Below are positions 31,941 through 40,232 of a DNA stretch of 64,000 nucleotides, one piece after another. This DNA comes from Methylocystis sp. SC2. GTDB lineage: Bacteria > Pseudomonadota > Alphaproteobacteria > Rhizobiales > Beijerinckiaceae. The notes beneath the pieces are model-generated. The model searched no databases. It saw nothing but the letters and a program-made list of their open reading frames with translations, and was not told the origin of the DNA. The stretch covers positions 1,644,501 to 1,708,500 of the forward strand of contig NC_018485.1 in assembly GCF_000304315.1 (NCBI RefSeq). Direction: 5' to 3'. Within the stretch, counting starts at the first letter, position 1. Every line of letters begins with the position of its first letter. The position numbers were made by a program, and so were the translations under genes.

Positions 31941-32402
31941 ATGGATGACGGATTCGAGTGGTTTGCGACCCAGGATCGCGAACGATGGCTGGCGACATAC
32001 TGCATCACACGCGAAGGCGCGATCCACGTCGGCAGGAAGAGTTTCGACGGCGCGTTCTATATTTACCAGGCGCGCCGCGAGGAGATTGATCTGCGCATTA
32101 AATCTTGGTCGCTCATGGAGCTCCTCACGGCGATCAATGACGAACGCGTCGATCCTGACGGCGACGGCTCGGTGTTTCGGCCTGCGCCGAGCGAGGCGCA
32201 GCTTTCCGACCTGGAATCCTGCGTCGAAACGGCCATCCGGCAATGGGCGTGGAAGCACGAACTCGCGCCGGAGGCCTGGGCGTTCGCCGAAAGGCGCAAT
32301 GAAGAGCTAATCCCAGATGAGCGCGACTATCCGCCAGATGTTCGGGCGCGCTATCATGCTCTCGTCGCACGCATGGGCGCTCCGAAAGAGGCGCGCGTGT
32401 GA
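31941..32402 (+). CDS. Phage hypothetical protein
   Basis: This encodes 153 residues from the ATG at 31941 with GGAGG eight bases before it. The sequence starts MDDGFEWFATQDRERWLATY and contains a Trp-rich N-terminal half and a helical C-terminal half. No family is recognised. It overlaps the methylase gene start. Confidence 0.6.
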   Translation: MDDGFEWFATQDRERWLATYCITREGAIHVGRKSFDGAFYIYQARREEIDLRIKSWSLMELLTAINDERVDPDGDGSVFRPAPSEAQLSDLESCVETAIRQWAWKHELAPEAWAFAERRNEELIPDERDYPPDVRARYHALVARMGAPKEARV

Positions 32403-33562
32403 TGCTACTGATCCCCAGCCACCCACTCGCGAATATCTTCCCAATGATCGAAGGCGAGGATTTCGCCGCGCTCACCGAAGATATTCGCGCGAACGGGTTG
32501 CGGGAGAAAATCAAGCTCTATGACGGCATGATCTTGGATGGGCGCAATCGCTATCGCGCCTGCCTGGAAGCTGATGTCGATCCGGTCTTCGAGCTGTTCG
32601 ACGGCGACGATCCCGTCGCATATGTCATTTCACTCAATTTGCGCCGCCGACAGCTTGATGAATCGCAACGCGCCATGGTTGCGGCGCGGCTGGCGAATAT
32701 GCGTCAAGGCGCGCGGACGGATTTGAGACCTTCGGCAAATTTGCCGGAAGTTTCGCAACCGCTGGCCGCTCAACTGACAAATGTCAGCGAGCGGAGCGTG
32801 CGCAGCGCGCGCAAGGTGATCGAAAGCGGTGATGACAATCTCGCTGCGGCGGTAGACCGAGGGAAGGTGGCTGTCTCGATCGCAGCGAAAATCGCCGATA
32901 TGCCGGCGGCAGATCGCGAGAAAGTTATGGCTGCCGCCGCGCCGGAACACGCGGTCAAAAAGGTTGCGCGGCAAAAGAGGGAGGAGGAGCTCGCCGACAA
33001 GCAGCGCGCGCTCCCCAACAAGAAATATGGCGTGATTTACGCCGACCCGGAATGGCGCTTCGAGACCTATTCGCGCGAGACCGGCATGGATCGCGCCGCC
33101 GACAACCATTATCCGACAAGCGAGACGCAAGACATTTGCGCGCGGGGCGTCGTAGCGATCGCGGCGGATGATTGCGTGCTGTTTCTCTGGGCGACGGCGC
33201 CCATGCTCCCGGACGCGCTGCGCGTCATAGCTGCCTGGGGCTTCGCCTACAAGTCACACTGCATCTGGGCGAAGGACAAGATCGGCACGGGCTATTGGTT
33301 TCGCAATCAGCATGAGCTTTTGCTGATCGGGACGCGCGGCAATGTTCCGGCGCCGGCGATGGGTGGCCAATGGCCGTCGCTGATCGAAGCGCCGGTCGGC
33401 GCGCACTCCGCAAAGCCGGAAAAATTCGCCGAGATGATCGAAGCCTATTTCCCCAATCTGCCGAAGATCGAATTGAACCGGCGCGGCCCGCCGCGGGACG
33501 GATGGGACGCGTGGGGGAATGAGGCGGGACAAAGCACAGGTTTGGAGGTCGGCGACGCATGA
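32402..33562 (+). CDS. ParB-like domain fused to MT-A70 adenine methyltransferase
   Basis: The 386-residue protein has an N-terminal ParB/Srx-like domain (LANIFPMIEGEDFAAL, then YDGMILDGRNRYRAC) with an HTH-like region (VSERSVRSARKVIESG). The C-terminal MT-A70 domain (about 205-380) has the catalytic box ADPEWRFE near residue 213, in the DPPW family, and FLWATAPMLPDAL, then HELLLIGTRGN. This phage fusion would methylate adenine N6 in DNA, which may protect against restriction or mimic CcrM-type marks. The start follows the upstream gene with overlapping codons. Confidence 0.88.
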   Translation: MLLIPSHPLANIFPMIEGEDFAALTEDIRANGLREKIKLYDGMILDGRNRYRACLEADVDPVFELFDGDDPVAYVISLNLRRRQLDESQRAMVAARLANMRQGARTDLRPSANLPEVSQPLAAQLTNVSERSVRSARKVIESGDDNLAAAVDRGKVAVSIAAKIADMPAADREKVMAAAAPEHAVKKVARQKREEELADKQRALPNKKYGVIYADPEWRFETYSRETGMDRAADNHYPTSETQDICARGVVAIAADDCVLFLWATAPMLPDALRVIAAWGFAYKSHCIWAKDKIGTGYWFRNQHELLLIGTRGNVPAPAMGGQWPSLIEAPVGAHSAKPEKFAEMIEAYFPNLPKIELNRRGPPRDGWDAWGNEAGQSTGLEVGDA

Positions 33563-35376
33563 GCATGCAGATGCTTCTCTGTCCTCCATCACCGCCCGTC
33601 GATCTGCCAGACTATGGCGAGTTGCCGCCCTATCTGCGCCGGCCCGACGCGAGCGGCGCTATTGCGACGCTCGAATATGTCGCGGCGCATTCGGGCGAGA
33701 AAGAGGATATCCCGGCAAAATGGCGCTTGAGCGGATCATCCGCCGTCATCTTGATGGCCGAGAAAATGTTCAGCGGCGCGCATGCTTCGGCGCGGCGCGA
33801 CACAATTCTGTTCTTCGCCTGGTCAGCGAATTTCGACGATCTGCTCGCGATCATGCAGCGCTATCCGGTCGCCATAGATGATGGGGCCCGCGCGGCATGG
33901 GAAGCGCAATATGCCGAGGCGATCAGATCCTATCGCTTCCGCGCACTCGCCCCGAGCGCGGCCGCGGCGAGTCGGGGGCGATTCAAGGGAGAGTTGAAGC
34001 CGTTCCAAATGGAAGGCGTGCAGTTTCTGCTCTCCAATGCGCGCGGCATTCTCGCTGACGACATGGGCCTTGGCAAGACGGTGCAGGCGCTGGCGGCGGC
34101 GGAAGCGCTAGACGAATGGCCGGTCGTCGTCGTGGCGCAGCCGCATGTGCAGTCGCACTGGATCGGCAAGATTCCAGAGTTTCTTCGCGCGGAGAAGGCG
34201 CGATCGGGATTTTTACAAGACGCTGGCGCGCTGACATTCGCCGATCTACGCGGGATGAAGGTCGACGCGTCAATTCCAGCGGCCGACATTTACGTCGTTC
34301 ACTATCTCGTGCTGCATGCCTGGACGGAATTTCTGATCGAACGGGGCGTCAAGGTCGCGATCTTTGACGAAGTGCAAGAATTTCGCGCCAAGGGCACGCG
34401 CAAGCGGGCGGCTTTGGAAGCGCTGGTCAAGGCGTCGCGCTGCGCGTGGGGCCTGTCGGGAACGCCGATCTACAATCACGGCATTGAGATGCTGAACGTC
34501 ATGGATGGCGTCAATCCGGGCTGCCTCGGCACGCGCGTCGACTTCCAGATGCGTTGGTGCGATCACCGCGACCCGCGTGTCGTCAAAGAGCCGGAAGCCT
34601 TCGGCGCCTATCTCTCCGCCCGCGGGCTGCTGCTGCGCCGGCGCAAAAAGGATGTGCAAGCGCAGCTTCCGTCGAAAATGCGGGTGATCGAAGCCATCGA
34701 CGGCGACAACGCGTCTTTTGCCGAGATGATCAAAGAGGCGGTCCGCCTCGCCAAGGAAGCTGAGTTCGAAGACGCATTCGAGCGCGGCCGCAAGGAAGCG
34801 GAAGCGCTTCGCTGCGCCAGGCAAGCGACGGGCCGCGCGAAAGCTCCCGCGGCGGCGGCGTTCATCACGTCGCTGCTTGAGGCTGATCAACCAACGCTTG
34901 TTTTCGCGCATCATCACCTCGTGCATGACGCGCTGCTTGCGACGCTGGCAAAATTCGGCCCCGTCTCGATCACCGGGCGCGAGTCCATGGCGGAGAAAGA
35001 CTACAACCGCCGACTCTATATGGACGGCGAGACGAATGTCTGCATCCTCGCGCTCCGAGCCGCGACCGGCATCGATGGGCTGCAGCATCGCACGCAGAAT
35101 GTCGTTTTTGTCGAATTCGACTGGTCACCGGCGGTGCATGCGCAGGCCGAAGACCGCGCGCATCGCATGGGCCAGCAGCATCAGGTGATGGTCTATTACC
35201 TGAAATCAGATCTCGGCACTGACCCCGAGATGATCTCGCTGCTTGGCGTGAAAGAGGCGCAGGCGCTCGGAATCCTTGGCGATAGCGGAGATTCGCAACA
35301 AGACGCGAATATCGCGCGCGAGACGGCGGAAGAGAAGAAGAGCGCCATCCTCGACATGCTGCGGAGCATGCGCTGA
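33559..35376 (+). CDS. SNF2-family DNA helicase/translocase
   Basis: The 605-residue protein has motif I DDMGLGKTVQ (about 167-176), motif Ia VVVVAQP, motif II DEVQ (about 270, in place of DEAH), motif III GLSGTPIYN, and the second RecA fold with LVFAHHHLVHD and AEDRAHRMGQ. Phage SNF2 proteins translocate on double-stranded DNA and are thought to assist replication, recombination or remodelling. No nuclease domain is fused. It overlaps the methylase by 4 bp, so the two may act together. Confidence 0.9.
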   Translation: MSMQMLLCPPSPPVDLPDYGELPPYLRRPDASGAIATLEYVAAHSGEKEDIPAKWRLSGSSAVILMAEKMFSGAHASARRDTILFFAWSANFDDLLAIMQRYPVAIDDGARAAWEAQYAEAIRSYRFRALAPSAAAASRGRFKGELKPFQMEGVQFLLSNARGILADDMGLGKTVQALAAAEALDEWPVVVVAQPHVQSHWIGKIPEFLRAEKARSGFLQDAGALTFADLRGMKVDASIPAADIYVVHYLVLHAWTEFLIERGVKVAIFDEVQEFRAKGTRKRAALEALVKASRCAWGLSGTPIYNHGIEMLNVMDGVNPGCLGTRVDFQMRWCDHRDPRVVKEPEAFGAYLSARGLLLRRRKKDVQAQLPSKMRVIEAIDGDNASFAEMIKEAVRLAKEAEFEDAFERGRKEAEALRCARQATGRAKAPAAAAFITSLLEADQPTLVFAHHHLVHDALLATLAKFGPVSITGRESMAEKDYNRRLYMDGETNVCILALRAATGIDGLQHRTQNVVFVEFDWSPAVHAQAEDRAHRMGQQHQVMVYYLKSDLGTDPEMISLLGVKEAQALGILGDSGDSQQDANIARETAEEKKSAILDMLRSMR

Positions 35377-35711
35377 TGCTCCGCATAACCTTCGAAATCT
35401 TGCCCGGCGGCTCTGAGGCCAAGAAACGCACGATCGGCTTGATGGAGCTCGCGCTGATCAAGCGGCATCCGAACGGGACGGCGGATTATGCGGTCGTGAT
35501 GACGAAATGTCCGCCGTTCAAGGGCGCGCTGAAAGCCGCCTGGCGCAAAGGCAGCGTGACGTCTGACGGCGCGGCGATGAATCGCGTCATGGCCGGCGAA
35601 GACGAAGAGCTGATCGTCGCGCTGGCGGAGGGCCATCACCGCACGCGGCGCGGCTGTTACGATCTGCTGCTGCGCGCGCTGAAGGGCTGCGGCATGGAGG
35701 CGCGGCAGTGA
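35376..35711 (+). CDS. Phage hypothetical protein
   Basis: The 111-residue basic protein (begins MLRITFEILPGGSEAKKRTI) starts in a TGATG junction with the helicase stop. The first 40 residues form a beta hairpin-like stretch; the rest is helical. No family is recognised. Confidence 0.65.
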   Translation: MLRITFEILPGGSEAKKRTIGLMELALIKRHPNGTADYAVVMTKCPPFKGALKAAWRKGSVTSDGAAMNRVMAGEDEELIVALAEGHHRTRRGCYDLLLRALKGCGMEARQ

Positions 35712-35971
35712 GCGATTGGGCGAAGAAAACAGCTGACAAATACATTCGCTCAGACGGACGGCCGCCGGACGGGAGAAAGGCCTCATCTTATCACGACGCT
35801 GCTGAAGCCGCATGGCGCGCGAACGCTGAAATCGTGCACCGTTTTCTGCGGCGAAAAGAGAATCTCAACGATGCGGAGGGGCGCGAGGCGCTGTTCGCAT
35901 TTCAGAGGATTGGAGACGGCGTCAATCGCCAGCATAAGAGATTTCTCAGCGAGATGGCGGCCCGGCAGTGA
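35708..35971 (+). CDS. Phage hypothetical protein
   Basis: This encodes 87 residues from a GTG in a GTGA junction. It is a charged helical protein with Lys/Arg clusters (AEIVHRFLRRKENLNDAEGR). No family is recognised. Confidence 0.6.
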   Translation: MSDWAKKTADKYIRSDGRPPDGRKASSYHDAAEAAWRANAEIVHRFLRRKENLNDAEGREALFAFQRIGDGVNRQHKRFLSEMAARQ

Positions 35972-36192
35972 CCCAATCGCGCACCGACTCCCTTCGAGAA
36001 ACCCTTGCGCACACGCTGGCGCGCTTTGTCGTCTCGGCGCTGGCGACAGCCTATGTGCTGCCGCTCGTCGGCGTCGATTTGCCGCTCACGCAAAATCTCA
36101 CAGCGCGCGCGGCGATGACGGCGATTCACGCCGCGCCGACTTACGCGATCCGCCGGGCGTTCAATGCGCGCGTGGGGAGGTCGGCACTATGA
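35968..36192 (+). CDS. DUF7220-like small membrane protein
   Basis: The 74-residue protein has a polar N-terminus, a span ARFVVSALATAYVLPLVGV, a loop with QNLTARAAMTAIHAAPTYA, and ends in RRAFNARVG. This two-helix pattern is typical of phage DUF7220 proteins. GTG start in a GTGA junction. Confidence 0.65.
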   Translation: MTQSRTDSLRETLAHTLARFVVSALATAYVLPLVGVDLPLTQNLTARAAMTAIHAAPTYAIRRAFNARVGRSAL

Positions 36193-36485
36193 GTGTGGCG
36201 CCGGCGCGGATCATTCGCGAAGCTATGATCGGCCATCCCATGGTTGGGGATCCGCGCTTTGACGACAGCGGCAAGGATGGCTTGCTCATTCGCCGCGCCT
36301 GTCAATATGCAGCTGGAATTTTGAAGAAACGCGGCCTTCTGCCCGACGACGCGAGTCATTTATCGGCCACATGGATTCCGCAGCAGCGCTGCGTGATCTT
36401 TTGGCGCGACGGCGTCATCGCCACGATTTACCGCATTCCCGATTACGTCATGGATTACGACCCGAAGAGGGCGCTGCTGCCATGA
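36189..36485 (+). CDS. Phage hypothetical protein
   Basis: This encodes 98 residues from the ATG at 36189 (ATGA junction). It contains RRACQYAAGILKKRGLLPDD and a strand-rich part (WIPQQRCVIFWRDGVIATIY). No family is recognised. Confidence 0.6.
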   Translation: MSVAPARIIREAMIGHPMVGDPRFDDSGKDGLLIRRACQYAAGILKKRGLLPDDASHLSATWIPQQRCVIFWRDGVIATIYRIPDYVMDYDPKRALLP

Positions 36486-36518
36486 CGAAGCGCTCGTGAA
36501 ACTGAGAGGAGAACTAAA

Positions 36519-36866
36519 ATGAGTATGCAGGCATTGCAATGGGCGCATGAGCAGAAAGTCGGCCACCCAGAGGCAAAACTCGTCTTGATCTTACTCGCGG
36601 CGGCGAGCGGCTGGCCCGAGGCCGCCTGTTTTCCGGATCTGGGAAAACTCGCCGAGCAAGCTGAGATTCGCTCGGCTTATGAGCTGCGGTTCATTCTCTC
36701 GCGGCTGAAGCAGCAAGGCTTGGTCGTCGAGATCGAACCTGACTTCGGATTCCTGATCTTGCCGTCTGACGAGGACTCCCGCGCGCTCGCGGCAGACCCA
36801 GATCGCGCGCGGCGGGAGTTCGCCGACTATCTCCCCTCGCGCCGTCAGATGAACCCGCAGAAATAG
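36519..36866 (+). CDS. Helix-turn-helix replication-associated protein
   Basis: The 115-residue protein begins MSMQALQWAHEQKVGHPEAK with LVLILLAAASGWPEAACFPD, then a winged HTH (LGKLAEQAEIRSAYELRFIL). This resembles the N-terminal HTH found in phage replication initiators. It has GAGAGGAG ahead of its ATG and precedes the larger initiator candidate, with which it may cooperate. Confidence 0.7.
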   Translation: MSMQALQWAHEQKVGHPEAKLVLILLAAASGWPEAACFPDLGKLAEQAEIRSAYELRFILSRLKQQGLVVEIEPDFGFLILPSDEDSRALAADPDRARREFADYLPSRRQMNPQK

Positions 36867-36904
36867 CAGCATCATCTTTTTCCTTAACAGTGGAGGCCAA
36901 GAAA

Positions 36905-38011
36905 ATGGCGGAGGCGATGGTGCGCATTCACCGCGCGGCGCGACGACGGTCATACACGATCGTCGACAACGCCATTCTTGCCGGCGGCGCGCTCTCGCTC
37001 GAGGCTATGGGCCTTTTGGCGCATCTCTTGTCGCGTCCGGACGACTGGAATGTTTCGCTTGCGCAGCTCGGGCGCCTGCATGGCGTCGGGCGAGATCGCA
37101 TCCGGCGGATCATGCACGAAATCCGCGACGCCGGGTATGCGCGGCTGGAGACGATCCGCGACCCTGAAACGGGCCATTTGCGCGGCACAGTGTGGAACGT
37201 GATGGAGCTGGCGGAGACGGACGAAGCCTGCGCGGCGCGTGTCGCCGCCGACGCTCACCGAGAGCCTGAAAACCCGTCTCTCGGTGAAGAATCAACAACA
37301 TCCACCGAGAGCCTGAAAACACCGACGCTCGGTGAAAACCGACAGTCGGAAAACACCGACGCTCGGCGAAAACCGACTGTCGGTTTTCAGGGCGCCAACC
37401 AATTAATATATAATAAACCAATTACTGACTCTGAGAACCAAAGCTCTCTCTCTGAAGATTCGGTTGAATGCCGCGAGCGAGAGAGAGAGGATTTTCCAGA
37501 GCCAAATTTAGAAGCTCCTGTGGATTCACCACAAGCGGCGCGATCGCTTGTCGAGCATGATTGGGATAAATTCCGCGAGCGCTGGAGATGGCGCGCCGAT
37601 GAGGCCGAAGACGTCGCGAAATGCGTGTTCGTCCATCTGGGCCAGGCCGATCGGGCCGCCGCGCTCCGCCATGTGCGCTATTACCTTGACGACAAGGCGA
37701 AGAAAGGCAAGCCGACCCTTTACGCTGGCAATTGGTTGAAAAATCGCGGCTGGGAAGAATTTGCTGAGCGAGAGGCGAGGGTCGCTGAGGCCGTTGCCCG
37801 GCGCAGACGCGAAGAGCGCGAGAAATACGGCGGTGTGATCATCCGACAAGGAACGCCACAGGCGGCGGCGTGGGCGCGCCACGACGGCGTTCGTCTCAAG
37901 TTCGGCCACGTCGGGCCGTTTTACGACGCCGTCGTGAAGCCCAGCGAATGGCCGCCATCTGCGACACATGGCGACGCGCCGCAGACCGAGCCGAGGCGCG
38001 AGGCAGGGTGA
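36905..38011 (+). CDS. Replication initiator with N-terminal winged HTH and internal origin
   Basis: This encodes 368 residues from the ATG at 36905 (GGAGG eight bases before). Residues 12-95 form a winged HTH typical of lambda O/DnaD-like initiators (AILAGGALSLEAMGLLAHLL, LAQLGRLHGVGRDRIRRIM). A polar, low-conservation linker (115-190) is encoded by the iteron/AT-rich block. The C-terminal part (about 205-300) resembles a DnaD-like helical module for helicase loading (WDKFRERWRWRADEAEDVAK). It follows a smaller HTH gene. Confidence 0.72.
   Translation: MAEAMVRIHRAARRRSYTIVDNAILAGGALSLEAMGLLAHLLSRPDDWNVSLAQLGRLHGVGRDRIRRIMHEIRDAGYARLETIRDPETGHLRGTVWNVMELAETDEACAARVAADAHREPENPSLGEESTTSTESLKTPTLGENRQSENTDARRKPTVGFQGANQLIYNKPITDSENQSSLSEDSVECREREREDFPEPNLEAPVDSPQAARSLVEHDWDKFRERWRWRADEAEDVAKCVFVHLGQADRAAALRHVRYYLDDKAKKGKPTLYAGNWLKNRGWEEFAEREARVAEAVARRRREEREKYGGVIIRQGTPQAAAWARHDGVRLKFGHVGPFYDAVVKPSEWPPSATHGDAPQTEPRREAG
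37256..37432. other. Probable phage replication origin (iterons plus AT-rich block)
   Basis: Direct and inverted repeats with core ACCGAC..TCGG..GAAAAC occur about every 16-18 bp at 37320, 37338, 37354 and 37372, with two related ACCGAGAGCCTGAAAAC copies at 37256 and 37303. The last is a palindrome (AAAACCGAC-T-GTCGGTTTT). An AT-rich block (about 37399-37432) follows in an otherwise GC-rich gene. The block sits inside the initiator gene, as ori does in lambda O. Confidence 0.72.
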
Positions 38012-38079
38012 GGCGTTGGGATGCGGGAGGGTGTGGCGTGTGGCGTTTGCGTTAGGCGGACATTGGGGAGCAAGCGCGC

Positions 38080-38739
38080 ATGGCGGGCGAAGGGGCAAAC
38101 TCAGTGGAAAAAAAAGAACCCCTGCCGTTGGCTGAGGCGGGCAAGAATTGGCGGGAGCGTCGCCGCACCGAGGCGCAGTGGTATATCGTCGAGGCGGTCG
38201 AGGGGAAGGATTTCAGGGTTTACGGCGAGCTCGCCGCGATGGGCTATGAATGCTTTCGGCCGGTCGATAGGGTGATCATCACGCGACGGGTTATGGTCGG
38301 CGGCGTGTTGAAGCCGCAAAAGACCGAGCGCAAGATCCCGCGCTTCGGGCGCTATGTGTTTCTGCACCACGTCATGTCTGCGTCGGTGCGTTCGGCCATC
38401 CATGATTTGCCGGAGGTGAAGCGCTTCGTCTGCCTTGCTGGGACGGAAGAGCCGGCGAGCATTCCGGATGCGCTGATCGAATTCTACCGCAAAGGATTTG
38501 AAGGCGAGGCCAAGGAAATCGATCGCGAGTTCTCGCCGACCGATAAGGTGCGTATCGCGATCGGGCCGGCGACAGGCGTGATCGGCGTGGTGAAGGGGAT
38601 TTCAGGCCTAGCGGCGCGGTTTGAACCGCGGGACAAGGCGTGCGGACCGCTGGTCGTGCCGCTGGCGCATCTCGAACTGGTTGAGAAGGGCGTCGGGCGG
38701 GTCGCCGAGGCGCATAAGCGCAAGGTCGCGCATGCGTGA
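38080..38739 (+). CDS. NusG-like transcription elongation/antitermination protein
   Basis: The 219-residue protein has an NGN domain (about 33-140): QWYIVEAVEGKDFRVYGELA, GYECFRPVDR, RYVFLHHVMSASVRSAI. A KOW domain (about 160-210) reads SPTDKVRIAIGPATGVIGVV..PLAHLELVEK. Host NusG and relatives such as RfaH bind RNA polymerase and alter pausing and termination. Placed directly before the late operon it is the best candidate late-gene antiterminator. Confidence 0.85.
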   Translation: MAGEGANSVEKKEPLPLAEAGKNWRERRRTEAQWYIVEAVEGKDFRVYGELAAMGYECFRPVDRVIITRRVMVGGVLKPQKTERKIPRFGRYVFLHHVMSASVRSAIHDLPEVKRFVCLAGTEEPASIPDALIEFYRKGFEGEAKEIDREFSPTDKVRIAIGPATGVIGVVKGISGLAARFEPRDKACGPLVVPLAHLELVEKGVGRVAEAHKRKVAHA

Positions 38740-39099
38740 AACGGCGTTGTCCACAAGGCGACGCCAAGCCTGGCAAAGGCGTCGGCGTCAACCCGGTCAA
38801 ACGATCTTTAGTCGCGAGTTGACTCTTTCGCCGAGTCGGGCGTAACCCTAAAAACATTCGGCGGCGCGTCGTCGAGTCGAGTTTGAGACGCGCTACCGCA
38901 GAACCGGGCGCTAGGCGCCGGCGATGAGCCGGAGGTCTCCGAAGGGGAAGCGGGACAGACGCCGAACCATAGGCTCTCGGCCGCCACGCAAATAGGTCGA
39001 GACGTATCGCGCGGGCGCCATGCTCCGCATCCGAAGCGCGATACGTGAACGCCGCAGCCCCGCGCAAGCGCCGGGCGCGAAGTGCGAAGCTTTCCAGAC
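38740..39099. other. 360-bp structured intergenic region before the packaging genes
   Basis: No credible gene is seen. A perfect 11-bp inverted repeat (ACGTATCGCGC at 39002-39012, GCGCGATACGT at 39036-39046) and shorter stems (GACGCC/GGCGTC near 38760-38783, CCGGC-GATGA-GCCGG near 38916-38930) suggest folded RNA. TTGACT at 38819-38824 with a weak -10 could be a promoter. Position after a NusG-like gene suggests a late leader or antitermination site. Confidence 0.55.
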
Positions 39100-39465
39100 A
39101 TGTTGAGATCAAGGCGACATAAGCTTGCGCCGAGTCGCGCTGGCAAACTCGTCGTCCGCAAGCGGGCGGATGAGTTTTATCTCTCGAAAGCCTGGAAGGA
39201 TTTTGGGGCTGGGATCATCAAGGCGCGTGGGCGGCGCTGCGAATCCTGCGGCAAGACGCGCGAGGCGGACGGAACGCCAGTGAAGCTGGTCGTCGATCAC
39301 ACCATCGAGCGGCTCGATGGCGGCGATGATCTTGATCCAGGCAACGTCAAGTTGATGTGCGTGCGCGAAGGCGGTAATGGCCAGCCACATGCGGATGGTG
39401 TGCTGGGCTGCTGTCATCCGCGCAAGACCGCGCAGGCGCGCGCCGACCGGTTGAGGCTCCTCTGA
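39100..39465 (+). CDS. HNH endonuclease (packaging-associated)
   Basis: This encodes 121 residues from the ATG at 39100 (a GTG at 39082 is possible). Zinc ligands C47, C50, C87 and C104 area, and the HNH core VVDHTIERLDGGDDLDPGNV (D66, H67, N82), match the HNH nucleases that sit beside terminase in HK97-like phages and help terminase cut concatemers. The gene order here (HNH, TerS, TerL, portal) is the classical one. Confidence 0.88.
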   Translation: MLRSRRHKLAPSRAGKLVVRKRADEFYLSKAWKDFGAGIIKARGRRCESCGKTREADGTPVKLVVDHTIERLDGGDDLDPGNVKLMCVREGGNGQPHADGVLGCCHPRKTAQARADRLRLL

Positions 39466-39587
39466 TGGAGGGGGGGTCAAATCTCTAGCACCCGAAGGGG
39501 TCTTCACCACATAGGTTTTCATGCGCGCAAAATTTTTTTGGAGAGCAAAAGGTTTGATTAGGTGCGTTTGATTGGCGGAATTCAAAG

Positions 39588-40232
39588 ATGAGTAACGACG
39601 CCAGCGGAAACAGCCCAAAATCAAAGCGCGGCGGCAAGCGACCCGGAGCCGGCAGGAAGCCCAAGGGTTATGTGAAGCCGGCTGCGATTAGCCAATTGAA
39701 TCGGGTTCAGGCGCTTGCTTCAGAGCCGCCGGTCGAAATCGACAGCGTGGCGCAAACGCATGCCAAGGACGCGATCGAGGCGTTCGTAAAAATCCTATTC
39801 AATGGCAGCAGCGAGCCGGCCCGGATCTCCGCGGCGAAAGAAATCCTCGATCGCGGTTATGGAAAGCCTGCGGTAGAGATCGGCGGCGACGCGGCGCCGA
39901 TGCTGCCTTTCATGATGCGGCCGACCAGCAACGATACGATCTCGGTCACCGAGGAGGTCAGACTGGAGGCGCGCCGCTACGCCAATCTGGCGATCAAGAC
40001 GCTGCACACAATTGCCACCAACGGCGCAAGCGAAACTGCCGTCGCTAGCGCCGCTAAAGCCCTTCTTGACAGGGGCCTCGGCACAGTCGGCAAAGCGCGT
40101 ATGATCGAAGATCAAAAGCCCGACCGGCTCGGCAAGAAAGAGGAAATTCGTCGCGCCGCCGTCGAGGCCACCGCCTCCGGCATCTTCTCGCCGCGCCAGC
40201 CGCCGCGAAATCCTGTCGCTAGAGCGCAATGA
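39588..40232 (+). CDS. Terminase small subunit-like protein
   Basis: The 214-residue protein begins with a polar region containing KRGGKRPGAGRKPKG, common in small terminases. Two related helical units follow (about 62-94 and 133-166), each with the pattern NG-S-E-A...AAK-LLDRG-G. It would bind the packaging initiation site and guide TerL. It overlaps TerL by 4 bp. The double unit is repeated in part in the odd protein at 48.5 kb. Confidence 0.72.
   Translation: MSNDASGNSPKSKRGGKRPGAGRKPKGYVKPAAISQLNRVQALASEPPVEIDSVAQTHAKDAIEAFVKILFNGSSEPARISAAKEILDRGYGKPAVEIGGDAAPMLPFMMRPTSNDTISVTEEVRLEARRYANLAIKTLHTIATNGASETAVASAAKALLDRGLGTVGKARMIEDQKPDRLGKKEEIRRAAVEATASGIFSPRQPPRNPVARAQ

Noticed and set aside
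38860..39060. A tRNA in the structured 38.7-39.1 kb gap
   Set aside because: Stems do not form a cloverleaf and no T-arm GGTTCGANNCC is present.
38808..39161. Minus-strand frame across the gap before the HNH gene
   Set aside because: No ribosome site, no recognisable motif, and it runs against the direction of the whole late region; structured RNA fits better.
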